64,000 nt of DNA from Salipiger bermudensis (GTDB taxonomy: Bacteria; Pseudomonadota; Alphaproteobacteria; Rhodobacterales; Rhodobacteraceae). The notes beneath the pieces were generated by a model. It was not told where the DNA came from and searched no databases. It worked only from the letters and a program-made list of their open reading frames with translations. The position numbers and the translations under genes were made by a program. Where the stretch lies: contig NZ_JAHVIA010000005.1 in NCBI RefSeq assembly GCF_019801965.1, positions 400,350 to 464,349 on the forward strand. Reading direction: 5' to 3'. Of this stretch, positions 46,462-56,019 are shown in pieces (position 1 is the stretch's first letter; each line of letters begins with the position of its first letter).

Positions 46462-48264
46462 TTACTCGACCGCCTCTTCGAGCCCGTGCAGCAGATCGTA
46501 GCCCGGCGCCAGGTCGGCCTCTGCCGGGAAGCTGCCGCCGAAGCCCGGCCCGCTTTCGTCGGCAGCGTAGATCACCACGTCTTCCTTGATCGTCGTCATC
46601 ACCCGCAAGTCGGAGAGCGTGTCGGGATCGACCGCCGTGGGATCGTCGGACAGCACCACGAAATCCGCCAGCTTTCCGACCTCGATGGAGCCCTTGTCGG
46701 CCTCCTCGAAATGCTGCCAGGCGGGCCAGATCGTCATCGCCTTCAGCGCCGTCATCACGTCGACCCGCTGGTCGGGGCCGAGGATGTCGCCGGAGCGGGT
46801 GCGGCGCGTCACCGTGGCATCGAGGATGCGCATCGAGTCGGGCAGCGCCACGGGCGCGTCATGGTGCGTGCCGAACATCATGCCGCGGTCGGTGACCCAG
46901 CCGGTGGGAGAGATATTGTCGCCGTTCACCGGCCCCACGGTGTGATCGCGGTGCCAGTCGCCCCAGTAGAAGGTGTGCATCGGGAACAGCGAGGGGAACA
47001 CCTCGAGCTCCTTGAGGGCATCCACTTGGTCGAGCCGCAGGAACTGGCCGTGGATCAGCACCGGGCGCGCATCCTCGGGCTGATGGGTCTCGGTGGCCTC
47101 CCGGATCGCCGCCAGCAGCATGTCGGAGGCGCCCTCGCCATTGGCATGGGTGAGGATCTGGATGTCGTTGGCATAGGCCCAGTCCACCGCCTCCAGCACC
47201 TGCTCCATCTCGACCGCCGGATAGCCCTTGTAGCCGGGCTCATACTCGCCCACCGGATCGTAATAGGGCCGGTCGCGCAGCGCCGTGAAACCCTGCGGCG
47301 AGCCGTCGATGGTCAGCTTAGCGCCACCGACGCGAACGTGGCCGTCATAGTCCATCGAGGTGGTCTCGCCGATGAAATCCCGCGCCTCGATGATGTCGGG
47401 ATAGGCCACGACGTCGATCGGCAGTTCGCCCGCCGCATCCACCGCCTTCAACGCCTCGACATTGCCGGGGCTCGAGCGCCCTTCCTGCCCGGTGGTGTAG
47501 CCGAAGCGCGCCCACATCTCGGCGCCGGCCTTGGCGAAGAGGGTGAAGCCATCGGGGCCGAGATTGCCCATCAGCGGTGCCAGCGCGTAGAAGAAGGCGT
47601 ATTCCTCGAGCACGCCATTGGGCGCACCGTCCTCGCCGCGCCGGATGACGCCCCCGGGCGGGTTCTCGGACTCGGCGGTGATCCCGGCCGCCGCGAGCGC
47701 TGCGGAATTGGCGACGCCGAGATGCCCCGACTGGTGCACGATCACGATCGGGATCTCGCTTGAGACCGCATCGAGATCGTCTCGCGTCGGGTGACGCAGC
47801 TCTGCAAGCTGGGCATTGTCGTAGCCGAAGCCGACGATCAGGTTGATCCGCTCGACCGCCTCGCGGTTGTCCTCCATCCAGTCGCGCAGCCCCTGCTGCA
47901 GGCTGGCAATGTCGGAGACGTCGCCATCAGGCGGCGCCAGCATGTTGGCCGAGAGCGCCTGGATGCCGCCGAGGACAACGTGGCCGTGGCTGTCGACGAA
48001 GCCCGGCAGCATGGTCCGCCCGGCGAGATCGAAGCTCTCGGTGGCCTCGCCGCGCAGCGCCTCGAGCTCCGCCAGCGTGCCGACCGCGAGGATGCGCCCG
48101 CCAGCGACCGCCACGGCCTCGGCCCGCGGCGCGAGATCGTTGATGGTCAGGATGATGCCGCCGGAATAGATCGTGTCGGCAATCTCCTGCGCGGAGAGAA
48201 GTCCGGGCGAGCCGGCGGCGAGAAGCGCGGCGAGCGAGGCGGTGAGAAGCGTGCGGGCGTACAT
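46462..48264 (-). CDS. Exported amidohydrolase family 3 protein (YtcJ-like)
   Basis: A 600-residue amidohydrolase with a signal peptide ending at LLSAQ (about residue 26), so it acts in the periplasm or outside. The HxH metal motif is in LPGFVDSHGHVVLGG near residue 90. A carboxylated-lysine or equivalent region and the late LTHANGEGASDM and DDPTAVDP motifs fit Amidohydro_3 enzymes. These act on N-substituted amides and related compounds; substrate unknown. AGGAG precedes ATG 48264. Confidence 0.85.
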   Translation of the reverse strand: MYARTLLTASLAALLAAGSPGLLSAQEIADTIYSGGIILTINDLAPRAEAVAVAGGRILAVGTLAELEALRGEATESFDLAGRTMLPGFVDSHGHVVLGGIQALSANMLAPPDGDVSDIASLQQGLRDWMEDNREAVERINLIVGFGYDNAQLAELRHPTRDDLDAVSSEIPIVIVHQSGHLGVANSAALAAAGITAESENPPGGVIRRGEDGAPNGVLEEYAFFYALAPLMGNLGPDGFTLFAKAGAEMWARFGYTTGQEGRSSPGNVEALKAVDAAGELPIDVVAYPDIIEARDFIGETTSMDYDGHVRVGGAKLTIDGSPQGFTALRDRPYYDPVGEYEPGYKGYPAVEMEQVLEAVDWAYANDIQILTHANGEGASDMLLAAIREATETHQPEDARPVLIHGQFLRLDQVDALKELEVFPSLFPMHTFYWGDWHRDHTVGPVNGDNISPTGWVTDRGMMFGTHHDAPVALPDSMRILDATVTRRTRSGDILGPDQRVDVMTALKAMTIWPAWQHFEEADKGSIEVGKLADFVVLSDDPTAVDPDTLSDLRVMTTIKEDVVIYAADESGPGFGGSFPAEADLAPGYDLLHGLEEAVE

Positions 48265-48511
48265 CTAGACAAACTCCTGATCAACGGGCGCCCACAGAAA
48301 GCAAGTGGACGGGAATGCGAGGCAATCTTCTCCCGGCACAATGGCATCGTCCTTGAATCAGCTCACGAGGTTTTCAACCCTGACGGATAAAACGTGAGGC
48401 AAGGCTCTGCCTGCCCGGAAAGAACTGGCCTGACCCGCCGCGCGCCATATGTTGAAAACCTACTCCGGTCGTGACCTCCGGAGCCTGTGAAGCCTGTCGC
48501 GTGAGGGACCC

Positions 48512-49864
48512 ATGTCCGCCTTCGTTCCGCCCACGATCACCCCGCCCGTCAAGCCGCTCGGCATGCTGGCCAGCGTGCGCGAGGCGCGGCGCAACGTGCT
48601 CAGCATCATCCCCGGCATCGCCTATACCCAGCCCATCGTCACCGGCACCACCGGCCCGTCGCGCTGGCACATGGTGCAGGGCCCCGAGGGGATGAAGCGG
48701 ATCTTTCTCGACAATGTCGGCAACTACCCGAAATCCGAGGTCATGCTGCGGATGTTGCGCCCGGCGGTGGGCAATTCGCTGTTCACCTCCGAGGGCGCGC
48801 AGTGGCGCTGGCAGCGCCGCGCCATCGCGCCGGTCTTTGCCGCCCGCAACGTCGAGGCGCTGGCCCCGGTGATGACCGAGACCGCCGCCCGCGCCGCCGG
48901 CCGGCTGGCGGAAAGCGGCGGGCAGGCCGAGCTGGTCAAGGAGATGCTCTCGGCCACCTTCGACGTGATCTGCGACGTGGCCCTGTCGGGGCGCGAGCAT
49001 TTCGATGCCGATCTCTACGGCGAGGCCATAACCAAGTATTTCCTCACCGTGGGCCGCGCCTCGCTGCTGGATTTCCTCGAGATGCCGATCTGGGTGCCCC
49101 GCCCCGGCGAGTTCCTCGGGCGCGGCGCGGTCAAGACCATGCACCGGATGGTGTCGGCGGCGATCAACGACCGCCGCAAGCAGGGCGCCGGACCGCTCGA
49201 CGACCTGCTCGATCACATGCTGCGCGCCAAGGACCCGGAGACCGGGCGCACCATGTCGCCGCAGGACCTGCTGCACAACATGCAGTTCTTCATCGTCGCC
49301 GGGCACGAGACCACCGCTCTGGCGATCTCCTGGGCGCTCTACCTTCTGGCCAACGACACGCAGGCGCAGGAGCGAGCCCGCGCAGAGGCGCGCGGCGTGC
49401 TGGGCGAGCGTGCGGCGGAGGGCCGAGACCTCGATGCCATGCCCTATATCGAGCAGGTGCTCGACGAGGCGATGCGGCTCTACCCGCCGGTGGGGATGCT
49501 GGCGCGCAACGTGCTCGACGACGACGAGATCTACGACCGCGACATCCGCCCCGGCGAGACGGTCTTCGTCAACACCTACGCCCTGCACCGGCACGCGGAT
49601 CTCTGGGAGCGCCCGCAGGCCTTCGACCCCGATCACTTCTCCCCCGCCGCCCGCGAGGGGCGCGACCGCTACGCCTACCTGCCCTTCGGCGCCGGACCGC
49701 GGGTCTGCGTGGGGGCGAATTTCGCGATGATGCAGGCGCAGATCATCCTCGCCACGCTGGTCGCCCGGTTCCGCTTTGCCCCGGCAGGCCCGGTGCCCGA
49801 GCCCATCATGCACATGACGGTGCGCCCCGAGCCCGGGGTGACGCTCTCCGTGAATCCGCTGTGA
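48512..49864 (+). CDS. Cytochrome P450
   Basis: A 450-residue soluble bacterial P450. The I-helix oxygen-binding motif is AGHETT, K-helix ExxR is EAMR (LDEAMRLYPP), and heme-ligand Cys399 is in FGAGPRVCVG. SEGAQWRWQRRAIAPVF is the C-helix WxxxR region. It most resembles the class containing fatty acid/alkane-type and CYP102-like heme domains, but substrate is unknown. No ferredoxin or reductase gene is adjacent. Divergent from the amidohydrolase. Confidence 0.92.
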   Translation: MSAFVPPTITPPVKPLGMLASVREARRNVLSIIPGIAYTQPIVTGTTGPSRWHMVQGPEGMKRIFLDNVGNYPKSEVMLRMLRPAVGNSLFTSEGAQWRWQRRAIAPVFAARNVEALAPVMTETAARAAGRLAESGGQAELVKEMLSATFDVICDVALSGREHFDADLYGEAITKYFLTVGRASLLDFLEMPIWVPRPGEFLGRGAVKTMHRMVSAAINDRRKQGAGPLDDLLDHMLRAKDPETGRTMSPQDLLHNMQFFIVAGHETTALAISWALYLLANDTQAQERARAEARGVLGERAAEGRDLDAMPYIEQVLDEAMRLYPPVGMLARNVLDDDEIYDRDIRPGETVFVNTYALHRHADLWERPQAFDPDHFSPAAREGRDRYAYLPFGAGPRVCVGANFAMMQAQIILATLVARFRFAPAGPVPEPIMHMTVRPEPGVTLSVNPL

Positions 49865-49950
49865 GCCGCCCCGGAGCGTTTCGGCAGCTGTTGCATGCAT
49901 GCCATCAGCCGGCGCACCGAAGCGCCCGACACGGCGCGGCACAGGAGATC

Positions 49951-49975
49951 GGAACTTATTGCGCCGACTTGCGTT
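49951..49975 (+). promoter_or_regulatory. EcfG-like promoter upstream of a TetR gene
   Basis: GGAAC (49951-49955) and CGTT (49972-49975) with a 16-base spacer, reading toward the TetR gene 148 bases on. The rest of the gap holds no visible gene. A chance match is possible. Confidence 0.35.
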
Positions 49976-50122
49976 TTGTTAACTGCCGCATGCGAAATCG
50001 CGACTTGCAGCGGCGAGCGGCCTTTTGCCGATAGATTTTGGAATTTGGAATCAGGCCTGTTACCCAGTCGCGTTTAAGCGTATCGGCTCCGCCTTGCGAG
50101 GGTCGCGTGAAAGGTACAGGGG

Positions 50123-50752
50123 ATGACCAAGAGCCGTGAGAGCTACCATCATGGTCAGCTGCGTGAGGCGCTGATCACCGCGGCAGACGATATCCTGCAC
50201 GAAGGCGGCATCGAGGGCTTTTCCCTGCGCAAGGCCGCTGCCCGGGCGGGCGTCTCCCCCGGCGCCCCCGCGCATCACTTCAAATCCGTCAACGGGCTGC
50301 TGACCGCCGTCGCCGTGCTGACCCTCGACGAGCTGGCCGACCGCATGCGCACGGTCTCGACCGACCAGCCCATTGGCGCACAGGTGCGCGAGCTGGCGTC
50401 GATCTACGTGCGCTACTCGATGGAGTTTCCCGGCCGGCTTCAGGTCACCTATCGCCGCGCCCTGATCGACCGCAACGATCCCGAGTTCATGCGCTCCTCG
50501 GGCGACGCCTTCGGCCAGTTCTTCACCACTGCGGCGCGCTATCACGGCGTCACGATCCCCAGTCGGGAGACCGCGTCGCAGCTGCATCCGCAGCTCCTGC
50601 TCGATTACGCGACCCTTCAGGGCATGGCGCTGACCGCGGTGGAAAGCAACTGGCGCTTCATCGTCTCCCATGACGACCCGCAGGGCGATTTCCTCAGGCG
50701 CATCCTGCCGATGCTGGTCGAGGCGCGCTGGCCCGACAAGCCCGCCGCCTGA
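50123..50752 (+). CDS. TetR/AcrR family transcriptional regulator
   Basis: A 209-residue TetR-type regulator: MTKSRESYHHGQLREALITAA start and helix-turn-helix FSLRKAAARAGVSPGAPAHHFKSVNGLL (residues about 32-60) are typical. A C-terminal TetR_C_WHG-like ligand domain follows. AAAGG lies upstream of the ATG. Its target is unknown; candidates are its neighbours including the P450 upstream. Confidence 0.88.
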   Translation: MTKSRESYHHGQLREALITAADDILHEGGIEGFSLRKAAARAGVSPGAPAHHFKSVNGLLTAVAVLTLDELADRMRTVSTDQPIGAQVRELASIYVRYSMEFPGRLQVTYRRALIDRNDPEFMRSSGDAFGQFFTTAARYHGVTIPSRETASQLHPQLLLDYATLQGMALTAVESNWRFIVSHDDPQGDFLRRILPMLVEARWPDKPAA

Positions 50753-50813
50753 GCCTCGGCGCTTCCCCTGCCCGCGCATCTGGTCCACCATGCCCCGCGC
50801 AGGAGGAGACCAG

Positions 50814-51275
50814 ATGGCCGCATTGCCAGACCGACCCGATCATTCCTGGCGCGAGGACGGCGCCGTCCCCGGCTTCGATGATACCCGACCGCTCGCCGTG
50901 ATGGATGGCGACTGCGTGCTCTGCTCTTGGGGCGCACGGACCATCGCCCGGCTCGACCGGGAGGAGGCCTTTCGCATCTGCCCGGTGCAATCGCCGCTGG
51001 GCAGCGCGCTGGTGCGGCACTTCGAGCAGGACCCGGAGGACCCGCAGACCTGGCTGTTTCTCGATCAGGGCAAGGCCTGGTCAGGGATGGACGCGATCAT
51101 CCGCATCGGCGAGCGTCTTGGCGGGGTCGGCCGGCTGGCCAGCCTGATGCGCATCCTGCCGGCACCGTTGCGCGACTGGCTCTATCGCCGCATTGCCTTC
51201 AACCGCTACCGCTTCGGCCGCACCGACATGTGCGCCCTGCCCGACGAGGCGCTGCGGCGGCGGTTGATCGACTGA
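50814..51275 (+). CDS. DCC family (DUF393) thiol-disulfide oxidoreductase-like protein
   Basis: A 153-residue DUF393 protein named for DxxCxxC, here DGDCVLCSWG near residue 32, a thioredoxin-like redox site. YRRIAFNRYRFGRTDMC near the C-terminus is also family-typical. AGGAGGAG lies just before ATG 50814. Partner unknown. Confidence 0.85.
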   Translation: MAALPDRPDHSWREDGAVPGFDDTRPLAVMDGDCVLCSWGARTIARLDREEAFRICPVQSPLGSALVRHFEQDPEDPQTWLFLDQGKAWSGMDAIIRIGERLGGVGRLASLMRILPAPLRDWLYRRIAFNRYRFGRTDMCALPDEALRRRLID

Positions 51276-51468
51276 ACAATCGATTCCACCGCGCCGCGCA
51301 TTGCCGGCGCCGCATTGGTCCGCCGCGCCTCTTGAGCTGCGCGGGCTAGCCCTATAGTTACAGATCAGATTGAGAATCAACCTTTACGTGCGCTATTTTG
51401 CATCGCGGCGGCGAAAAAAAGATGCTCCCGCAGCCTCCGTGCGCTAATATCCTGTCCGGGAGGATCAC

Positions 51469-52095
51469 ATGCCATACATGAATAGAGAGGGCCTGCGGCC
51501 TATCTACGCGCACAGTGAGCGCGAAACCGAACTGCTGAGCGAGATCGAGGAGCTCGAGAGCGAGCTGCGTGCCTTCGTCGCCGTGGCCCTGCAACACGGG
51601 ATGCGCGACTATTGCGAGACCCGCCACCCCGATTTGACCCGCGAGATCGAGGCGGGCATCCAGCGCTCGCGCGAGCGGGCCGAGATGAAATACGCCAAGA
51701 TCCTGGCGCAGATCCTGCGCGTCCCCGGGCTTCACGCCACCCGTGGCGAGACCGAGGAGCGGACCTATTACCGCACCGCCGAGGACAACGTCGCCTATAT
51801 CGAGCATTCGCTGAAGAAGAAGCGCTTCATCCTGAACGGCATCTGGGTGGCCCCCGCCTATCGCGGCAAGGGCATCGCGCATCGCATCCTGCGCCGGCTG
51901 GTGGAAGCGGCCGACGAGGCCGATTTCGGCATCGCGCTGGATCACGAGCCGTTTGGCGAAGAAGGGCTGAGCCGCGACGATCTGCTGTCCTTCTACAACC
52001 GCCACGGTTTCCAGCAGCACGCCGGCAAGGCCGAGGGGATGTTCCGCTTTCCGCGCACCCCGCTCGACCTCTACGCAAGGCCGCACATGGTCTGA
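51469..52095 (+). CDS. GNAT family N-acetyltransferase
   Basis: A 208-residue protein. A helical N-terminal part (about 1-90, charged and probably coiled) is followed by a GNAT domain: NGIWVAPAYRGKGIAHRILRRL is motif A with the acetyl-CoA loop RGKGIA, and LLSFYNRHGFQQH is motif B. GGGAGGATCAC precedes the ATG. Substrate unknown; the helical extension is unusual for a plain GNAT. Confidence 0.75.
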   Translation: MPYMNREGLRPIYAHSERETELLSEIEELESELRAFVAVALQHGMRDYCETRHPDLTREIEAGIQRSRERAEMKYAKILAQILRVPGLHATRGETEERTYYRTAEDNVAYIEHSLKKKRFILNGIWVAPAYRGKGIAHRILRRLVEAADEADFGIALDHEPFGEEGLSRDDLLSFYNRHGFQQHAGKAEGMFRFPRTPLDLYARPHMV

Positions 52096-52161
52096 CCCGC
52101 TCCGACCGAGCCGCTCTTCCTGAGCCACTTTGCCCGGACCGCTCTGCCTGTGCCAATCGAC

Positions 52162-52247
52162 GAACCCGCACCGCTGGTGCGGGTTCTTTTCTGTCTGGCC
52201 GCAGCGAACCCGAAACAGAAACGCCCCCGCAGTCTCCTGCAGGGACG
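52162..52247. terminator. Paired terminators between GNAT and the ABC operon
   Basis: Plus strand: stem GAACCCGCACC (52162-52172) and GGTGCGGGTTC (52176-52186), then TTTT. Minus strand, after the permease gene: stem 52237-52247 with 52222-52232 (two G-T pairs), followed by a T-rich run (complement of 52213-52221). Confidence 0.88.
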
Positions 52248-52274
52248 CTCCAGATCACAGGCTCAAGACCCGGC

Positions 52275-53039
52275 TCAGTGCTGCGGCCGCTCCGCCCAGC
52301 CGGCGAAGATCTTCTCCAGCATGACCACCGCGTAGTAGAGGATGATCCCCAGCACCGCGAGCGCAATCAGAACCGCGAACATCAGCGGGTAGTTCGAGTT
52401 GGTCTGCCCCGACAGGAACAGCGCCCCAAGCCCCCGCCCGTGCGGCGAGATGATCTCGACGAGGTTGGTGCCGATGAAGGCCAGTGTCACCGAGACCTTC
52501 AGCGCGCCGAAGAACTCCGGCAGAGTCTTGGGCAGGGCGATCTTGCGGAAGATCGTCAGCCGGCTGGCCCCGAGCGAGCGCAGGATATCGCGGTATTCCG
52601 GTTCCAGCGTCGACAGGCCGATGCCCACCGAGACCGCGATCGGGAAGAACGAGATCAGGAAGGCCATCAGCACGGTGTTGAAATTGTGCTGCCCGATGAA
52701 GAGCAGCGCCAGCACCGGCACCAGCGTCGCCTTGGGGATGGCGTTAAAGCCGACAAGCAGCGGGTAGAGCGCGTCGCGCGCAATGCGCGAGAAGCCCATG
52801 ACCATGCCGAGCGCCGTACCGAAGATCACCGCCAGCGCCAGCCCGGCGACGGTGCGCCAGAGAGTCTGCCAGCTACCTTCGACGAAGAGCGACCAGAAGC
52901 GGATATAGGCCTCGGGCAGATCGGAGGGCGAGGCCATGACGTAGTTCGGCCAGCCGTTGACCCAGACGAGGAACTCCCACAGCAGCAGGAAGACGAGCAT
53001 CGCGCCGACCGGGACGGCGACTTTCTGGACATTCCGCAT
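52275..53039 (-). CDS. ABC transporter permease, nitrate/sulfonate type
   Basis: A 254-residue permease of the SsuC/TauC (BPD_transp_1) family with about six helices and the ATPase-contacting loop EPEYRDILRSLGASRLTIFRKIALP. ATG 53039 is chosen; it overlaps the ATPase stop by one base. Third gene of the binding protein-ATPase-permease operon. Confidence 0.9.
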   Translation of the reverse strand: MRNVQKVAVPVGAMLVFLLLWEFLVWVNGWPNYVMASPSDLPEAYIRFWSLFVEGSWQTLWRTVAGLALAVIFGTALGMVMGFSRIARDALYPLLVGFNAIPKATLVPVLALLFIGQHNFNTVLMAFLISFFPIAVSVGIGLSTLEPEYRDILRSLGASRLTIFRKIALPKTLPEFFGALKVSVTLAFIGTNLVEIISPHGRGLGALFLSGQTNSNYPLMFAVLIALAVLGIILYYAVVMLEKIFAGWAERPQH

Positions 53040-53839
53040 CAGTGCACCGCCGGTTCTGGCTGTCGCCCTTGGGCGATCTGGATCTGTTCGCGCAGCGTGG
53101 CGAGCATTTGCGCGCATTCGGGCGTGTAGAGCCCCTCGAGCTTGCGCAGCCCCTCGCCCGGGTAATGCACGTCGAGCACGTATTGCGTCGTCGCGGGGCG
53201 GCCCGAGAGCACGATGACCTGGTCGCCGAGATAGACGCTCTCGCGCAGGTCATGGGTGATCAGCACCGCGGTGAAGGGCTCCTTGGCGCGCAGCTCGTGC
53301 ATGGTCTGCCACAGGTCCTCGCGGGTGAAGGCATCGAGCGCGCCGAAGGGCTCGTCCATGATCAGCACGTCGGGCTTGTGAACGATGGCGCGGCACAGCG
53401 AGGCGCGCTGGCGCATGCCGCCGGAGAGCTCGGAGGGGCGCTTGTTTTCGAAGCCGGAGAGGCCGACCAGCTCAAGCAGCTCCATCGCGCGCTCGACGCG
53501 CTGCTTCTTCGGCATGCCGGAGGCGACGATCTCAAGCGGCAGCATGACGTTTTGCAGGATGGTGCGCCATTCCAGCATGACCGGGTTCTGAAACGCCATG
53601 CCAACGGTCTTGCGCGGCGATTTCACCAGCTTGCCGTGCAGCCAGACCTCGCCTTGGTCGGGCTTCATCAGACCAGCGACAAGGCGGGTGAGCGTGGACT
53701 TGCCACAGCCCGAGGGGCCGACCACGGCGGCGAACTCGCCCTCGGGGACCGAGACGTTGAGATTGTCCAGCACCGGCAGCGGACCGTTCGGTGTCTGGTA
53801 GGCGTGGGTCACGCCCTTGATGTCGATGAGATTGGTCAT
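53039..53839 (-). CDS. ABC transporter ATP-binding protein, nitrate/sulfonate type
   Basis: A 266-residue ATPase of the SsuB/TauB/NrtD group. Walker A GPSGCGKST, signature LSGGMRQR, Walker B VLIMDEPFGALD, switch His in LITHD. It has a C-terminal extension of about 40 residues. It follows the binding-protein gene by 46 bases. Confidence 0.92.
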   Translation of the reverse strand: MTNLIDIKGVTHAYQTPNGPLPVLDNLNVSVPEGEFAAVVGPSGCGKSTLTRLVAGLMKPDQGEVWLHGKLVKSPRKTVGMAFQNPVMLEWRTILQNVMLPLEIVASGMPKKQRVERAMELLELVGLSGFENKRPSELSGGMRQRASLCRAIVHKPDVLIMDEPFGALDAFTREDLWQTMHELRAKEPFTAVLITHDLRESVYLGDQVIVLSGRPATTQYVLDVHYPGEGLRKLEGLYTPECAQMLATLREQIQIAQGRQPEPAVH

Positions 53840-53885
53840 GTCGGTGCGGGCGCCGGCAGCCTGAGGCCGCCGGCACCCTTGTGCC

Positions 53886-54905
53886 TTACTTCAGCATGCG
53901 CGCGTCGGCGGCGGGCAGGTAGCTGTCGTCGAAGTAGAGCGACGCGTCGGGCTCGGAGGTGAACTCGTAGACCGACTTGGTCTGCTCGATGGCCGCCGCC
54001 ATGCGGTCGGCATCGACGCCGCCGATGCCATTCTCGGCGACGTAATCGGTCAGCACGTTGTCATCGATCGCCATCTGCAGGCGCTCGGTCTCGAGCTCTG
54101 CATCGGCAGCCGGGTTGCGCTCGATCAGGGCGGCGATGGCGGCCTCGGGATCTTCGATGGCGGCCTTCCAGCCACCGGCGATGGCGCCGAGGAAGGCGGT
54201 CACGGCCTCGGGGTTCTCGGCGGCGAAATCGGTGTTGACGATCACCGCGTTGCCGTAGAGCTCGACGCCGTTGTCGGCCATCAGGATGACGCTGAGGTCA
54301 TCCTCGGCCACGCCGAGGCGCTTGAGGTTCAGCGTCGAGGAGAACGAGAAGCCGGTCACCGCGGCAACCTCGCCCTGCGCCAGCATCGGCTCGCGGGTCG
54401 GGAAGCCGACCGGCTCGACGGTGATCGCGTCCATGTCGAGATCGTTCTCGGCGGCGAAGATCGGGAATTGCGCCCAGGCGCCATCGGGCGGCGGTGCACC
54501 CAGCACCTTGCCCTCGAGATCCTTCGGCGCCTCGACGCCGAGCGACTTGCGACCGACCACGGCAAAGGGCGGCTTGTCGTAGATCATCATGACCGCGGTC
54601 ACCGGCGCGCCGGGGTTCTGGTCGATGAAGCGCATCAGGCTGTTGATGTCGGCGAAGCCCACCGGGTAGGCGCCGGTGGCGACCTTCGGGATCGCGTCGA
54701 GCGAGCCCTTGCCCTCGGAGATCTCGACGCTGAGATCGGCATCGGCGAACAGGCCGCTGTCGATGGCGAGGAAATACGGCGCCGCGGGGCCCTCGAATTT
54801 CCAGTCCAGCGCGAAGGGCATGTCGGTTTCGGCGCTCGCGGCACCGGTTGCGCCGATCACGGCCATGGAGGCGGCGAAGGCGGTAGAGATGTATCGATTG
54901 AACAA
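53886..54905 (-). CDS. ABC transporter substrate-binding protein, NMT1/SsuA-like
   Basis: A 339-residue exported binding protein with a signal peptide ending near AASAE (residue 26). The mature start FALDWKFEGPAAPYFLAIDSGLF and SEGKGSLDAIPKVATGAYPVGFAD are typical of NMT1/THI5-like proteins that bind sulfonates, thiamine precursors, nitrate or aromatic acids. The start is a TTG at 54905 with GGGAG six bases before it; the longer frame from 55052 has no signal peptide. Substrate undetermined; no desulfonation genes adjoin. Confidence 0.85.
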   Translation of the reverse strand: MFNRYISTAFAASMAVIGATGAASAETDMPFALDWKFEGPAAPYFLAIDSGLFADADLSVEISEGKGSLDAIPKVATGAYPVGFADINSLMRFIDQNPGAPVTAVMMIYDKPPFAVVGRKSLGVEAPKDLEGKVLGAPPPDGAWAQFPIFAAENDLDMDAITVEPVGFPTREPMLAQGEVAAVTGFSFSSTLNLKRLGVAEDDLSVILMADNGVELYGNAVIVNTDFAAENPEAVTAFLGAIAGGWKAAIEDPEAAIAALIERNPAADAELETERLQMAIDDNVLTDYVAENGIGGVDADRMAAAIEQTKSVYEFTSEPDASLYFDDSYLPAADARMLK

Positions 54906-55203
54906 GGCTTGCTCCCATAAGTCTTGACTGGCGCGAGCTATGGCCCCAGCCGGCTGCAGATTGACAGGTCTTGCCGGCGGCGGGCAGGTGACCCCACGCC
55001 CTGCGACACCCGATTGTACGAAAAACACCCCCTCTGCGCAAAAATTAATCAAGAAAAAATGACCATGTGGACAAAATTTGCACCCGCCTCAAGCGCCGCC
55101 ACTGCCGGGCCGAAACCCTGCTCCGCACGCCACTCTCAGGGGTTCTGAGCGGCGATCCCGCCCGCTCTCCCTGTGCGAGTGCCCAATTCTGCGGCAGCTT
55201 CGC

Positions 55204-55830
55204 TCAGCCCTTCAGAACGATGTCAGCCGCGACGCTCTGCTCGGCCACCAGCCGCGCATTCGGCAGGTCGTTGTCGGCGATCTTGGCCTGCGCGACCTGC
55301 GGATCGAGCCCGCCCCAGCGCTCGGTCAGGCGCTGCTCCAGCACCGGCACCGGCACGTCGACGAAGACCGTCAGGTCGAAGCGCGGGCGCAGCCGCGCCC
55401 AGTCGGGATCGTCGAGCAGCAGGTAGTTGCCCTCGACGAGGATCAGCCGCACGTCGGGGGCAATGATCCGGGCCGCGGCGCGCGAGATCTCGAGCGCCCG
55501 GTCGAAGACCGGAACGGCCACCGGCCGCTCGCTGGTGGCGAGCCGGTCGAGCAATGCCGCCAGCCCATCGGCATCGAAGGTATGCGGCGCGCCCTTGCGC
55601 GCAAGCGTTCCACGCGCCCGCAGCACCGCGTCGTCGTAGTGAAAGCCGTCCATCGGCAGGATCTCGACCTTGCCGGGATGGGCGCGGTCGACCATGTCGC
55701 GCAGGATCTCCGCCAGCGTGCTCTTGCCGGAGGCCGGCGCCCCGGCAATGGCCACGAAAACGCGCCCATTCCCGCCCGCCAGCGCGGTCAGCCGCTCGGC
55801 AATGGTTGCGACATCGAGATTCTCGCTCAT
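55204..55830 (-). CDS. P-loop kinase of the nucleoside/sugar kinase (YggC-like) family
   Basis: A 208-residue kinase with Walker A GAPASGKST (about residues 30-38), DGFHYDD, and the family motif LVEGNYLLLDDPDW. It resembles uridine kinase- and pantothenate kinase-like proteins often found with sugar ABC transporters. A kinase of similar kind may be what is missing after frcBCA, but here it is alone, 45 kb away. Substrate unknown. Confidence 0.8.
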   Translation of the reverse strand: MSENLDVATIAERLTALAGGNGRVFVAIAGAPASGKSTLAEILRDMVDRAHPGKVEILPMDGFHYDDAVLRARGTLARKGAPHTFDADGLAALLDRLATSERPVAVPVFDRALEISRAAARIIAPDVRLILVEGNYLLLDDPDWARLRPRFDLTVFVDVPVPVLEQRLTERWGGLDPQVAQAKIADNDLPNARLVAEQSVAADIVLKG

Positions 55831-56019
55831 GGCCCTGCCCTCCCTGATCGCCGTGACAATGCCTGCCCTCCGCGCCTCCGTCCACCGCCTCCTTCAAACG
55901 CGCAGCACGCCGCCACGATAATTCTTTTGGAAGAATGCCATTCTCCATGTAGAAGATCATTTGGAGCGCGCGGACCATCCCCCCGCGCCGCAAGATCACC
56001 GGCACCGAAGGAGCCAGCC

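Noticed and set aside
53886..54905. ABC binding protein considered as a taurine or sulfonate transporter for xsc
   Set aside because: No desulfonation gene is adjacent and NMT1-type proteins bind many ligands; the xsc operon is 14 kb away.
55204..55830. P-loop kinase considered as the missing kinase of the frc operon
   Set aside because: Only family resemblance; it is 45 kb away with no shared control, so left as unknown substrate.
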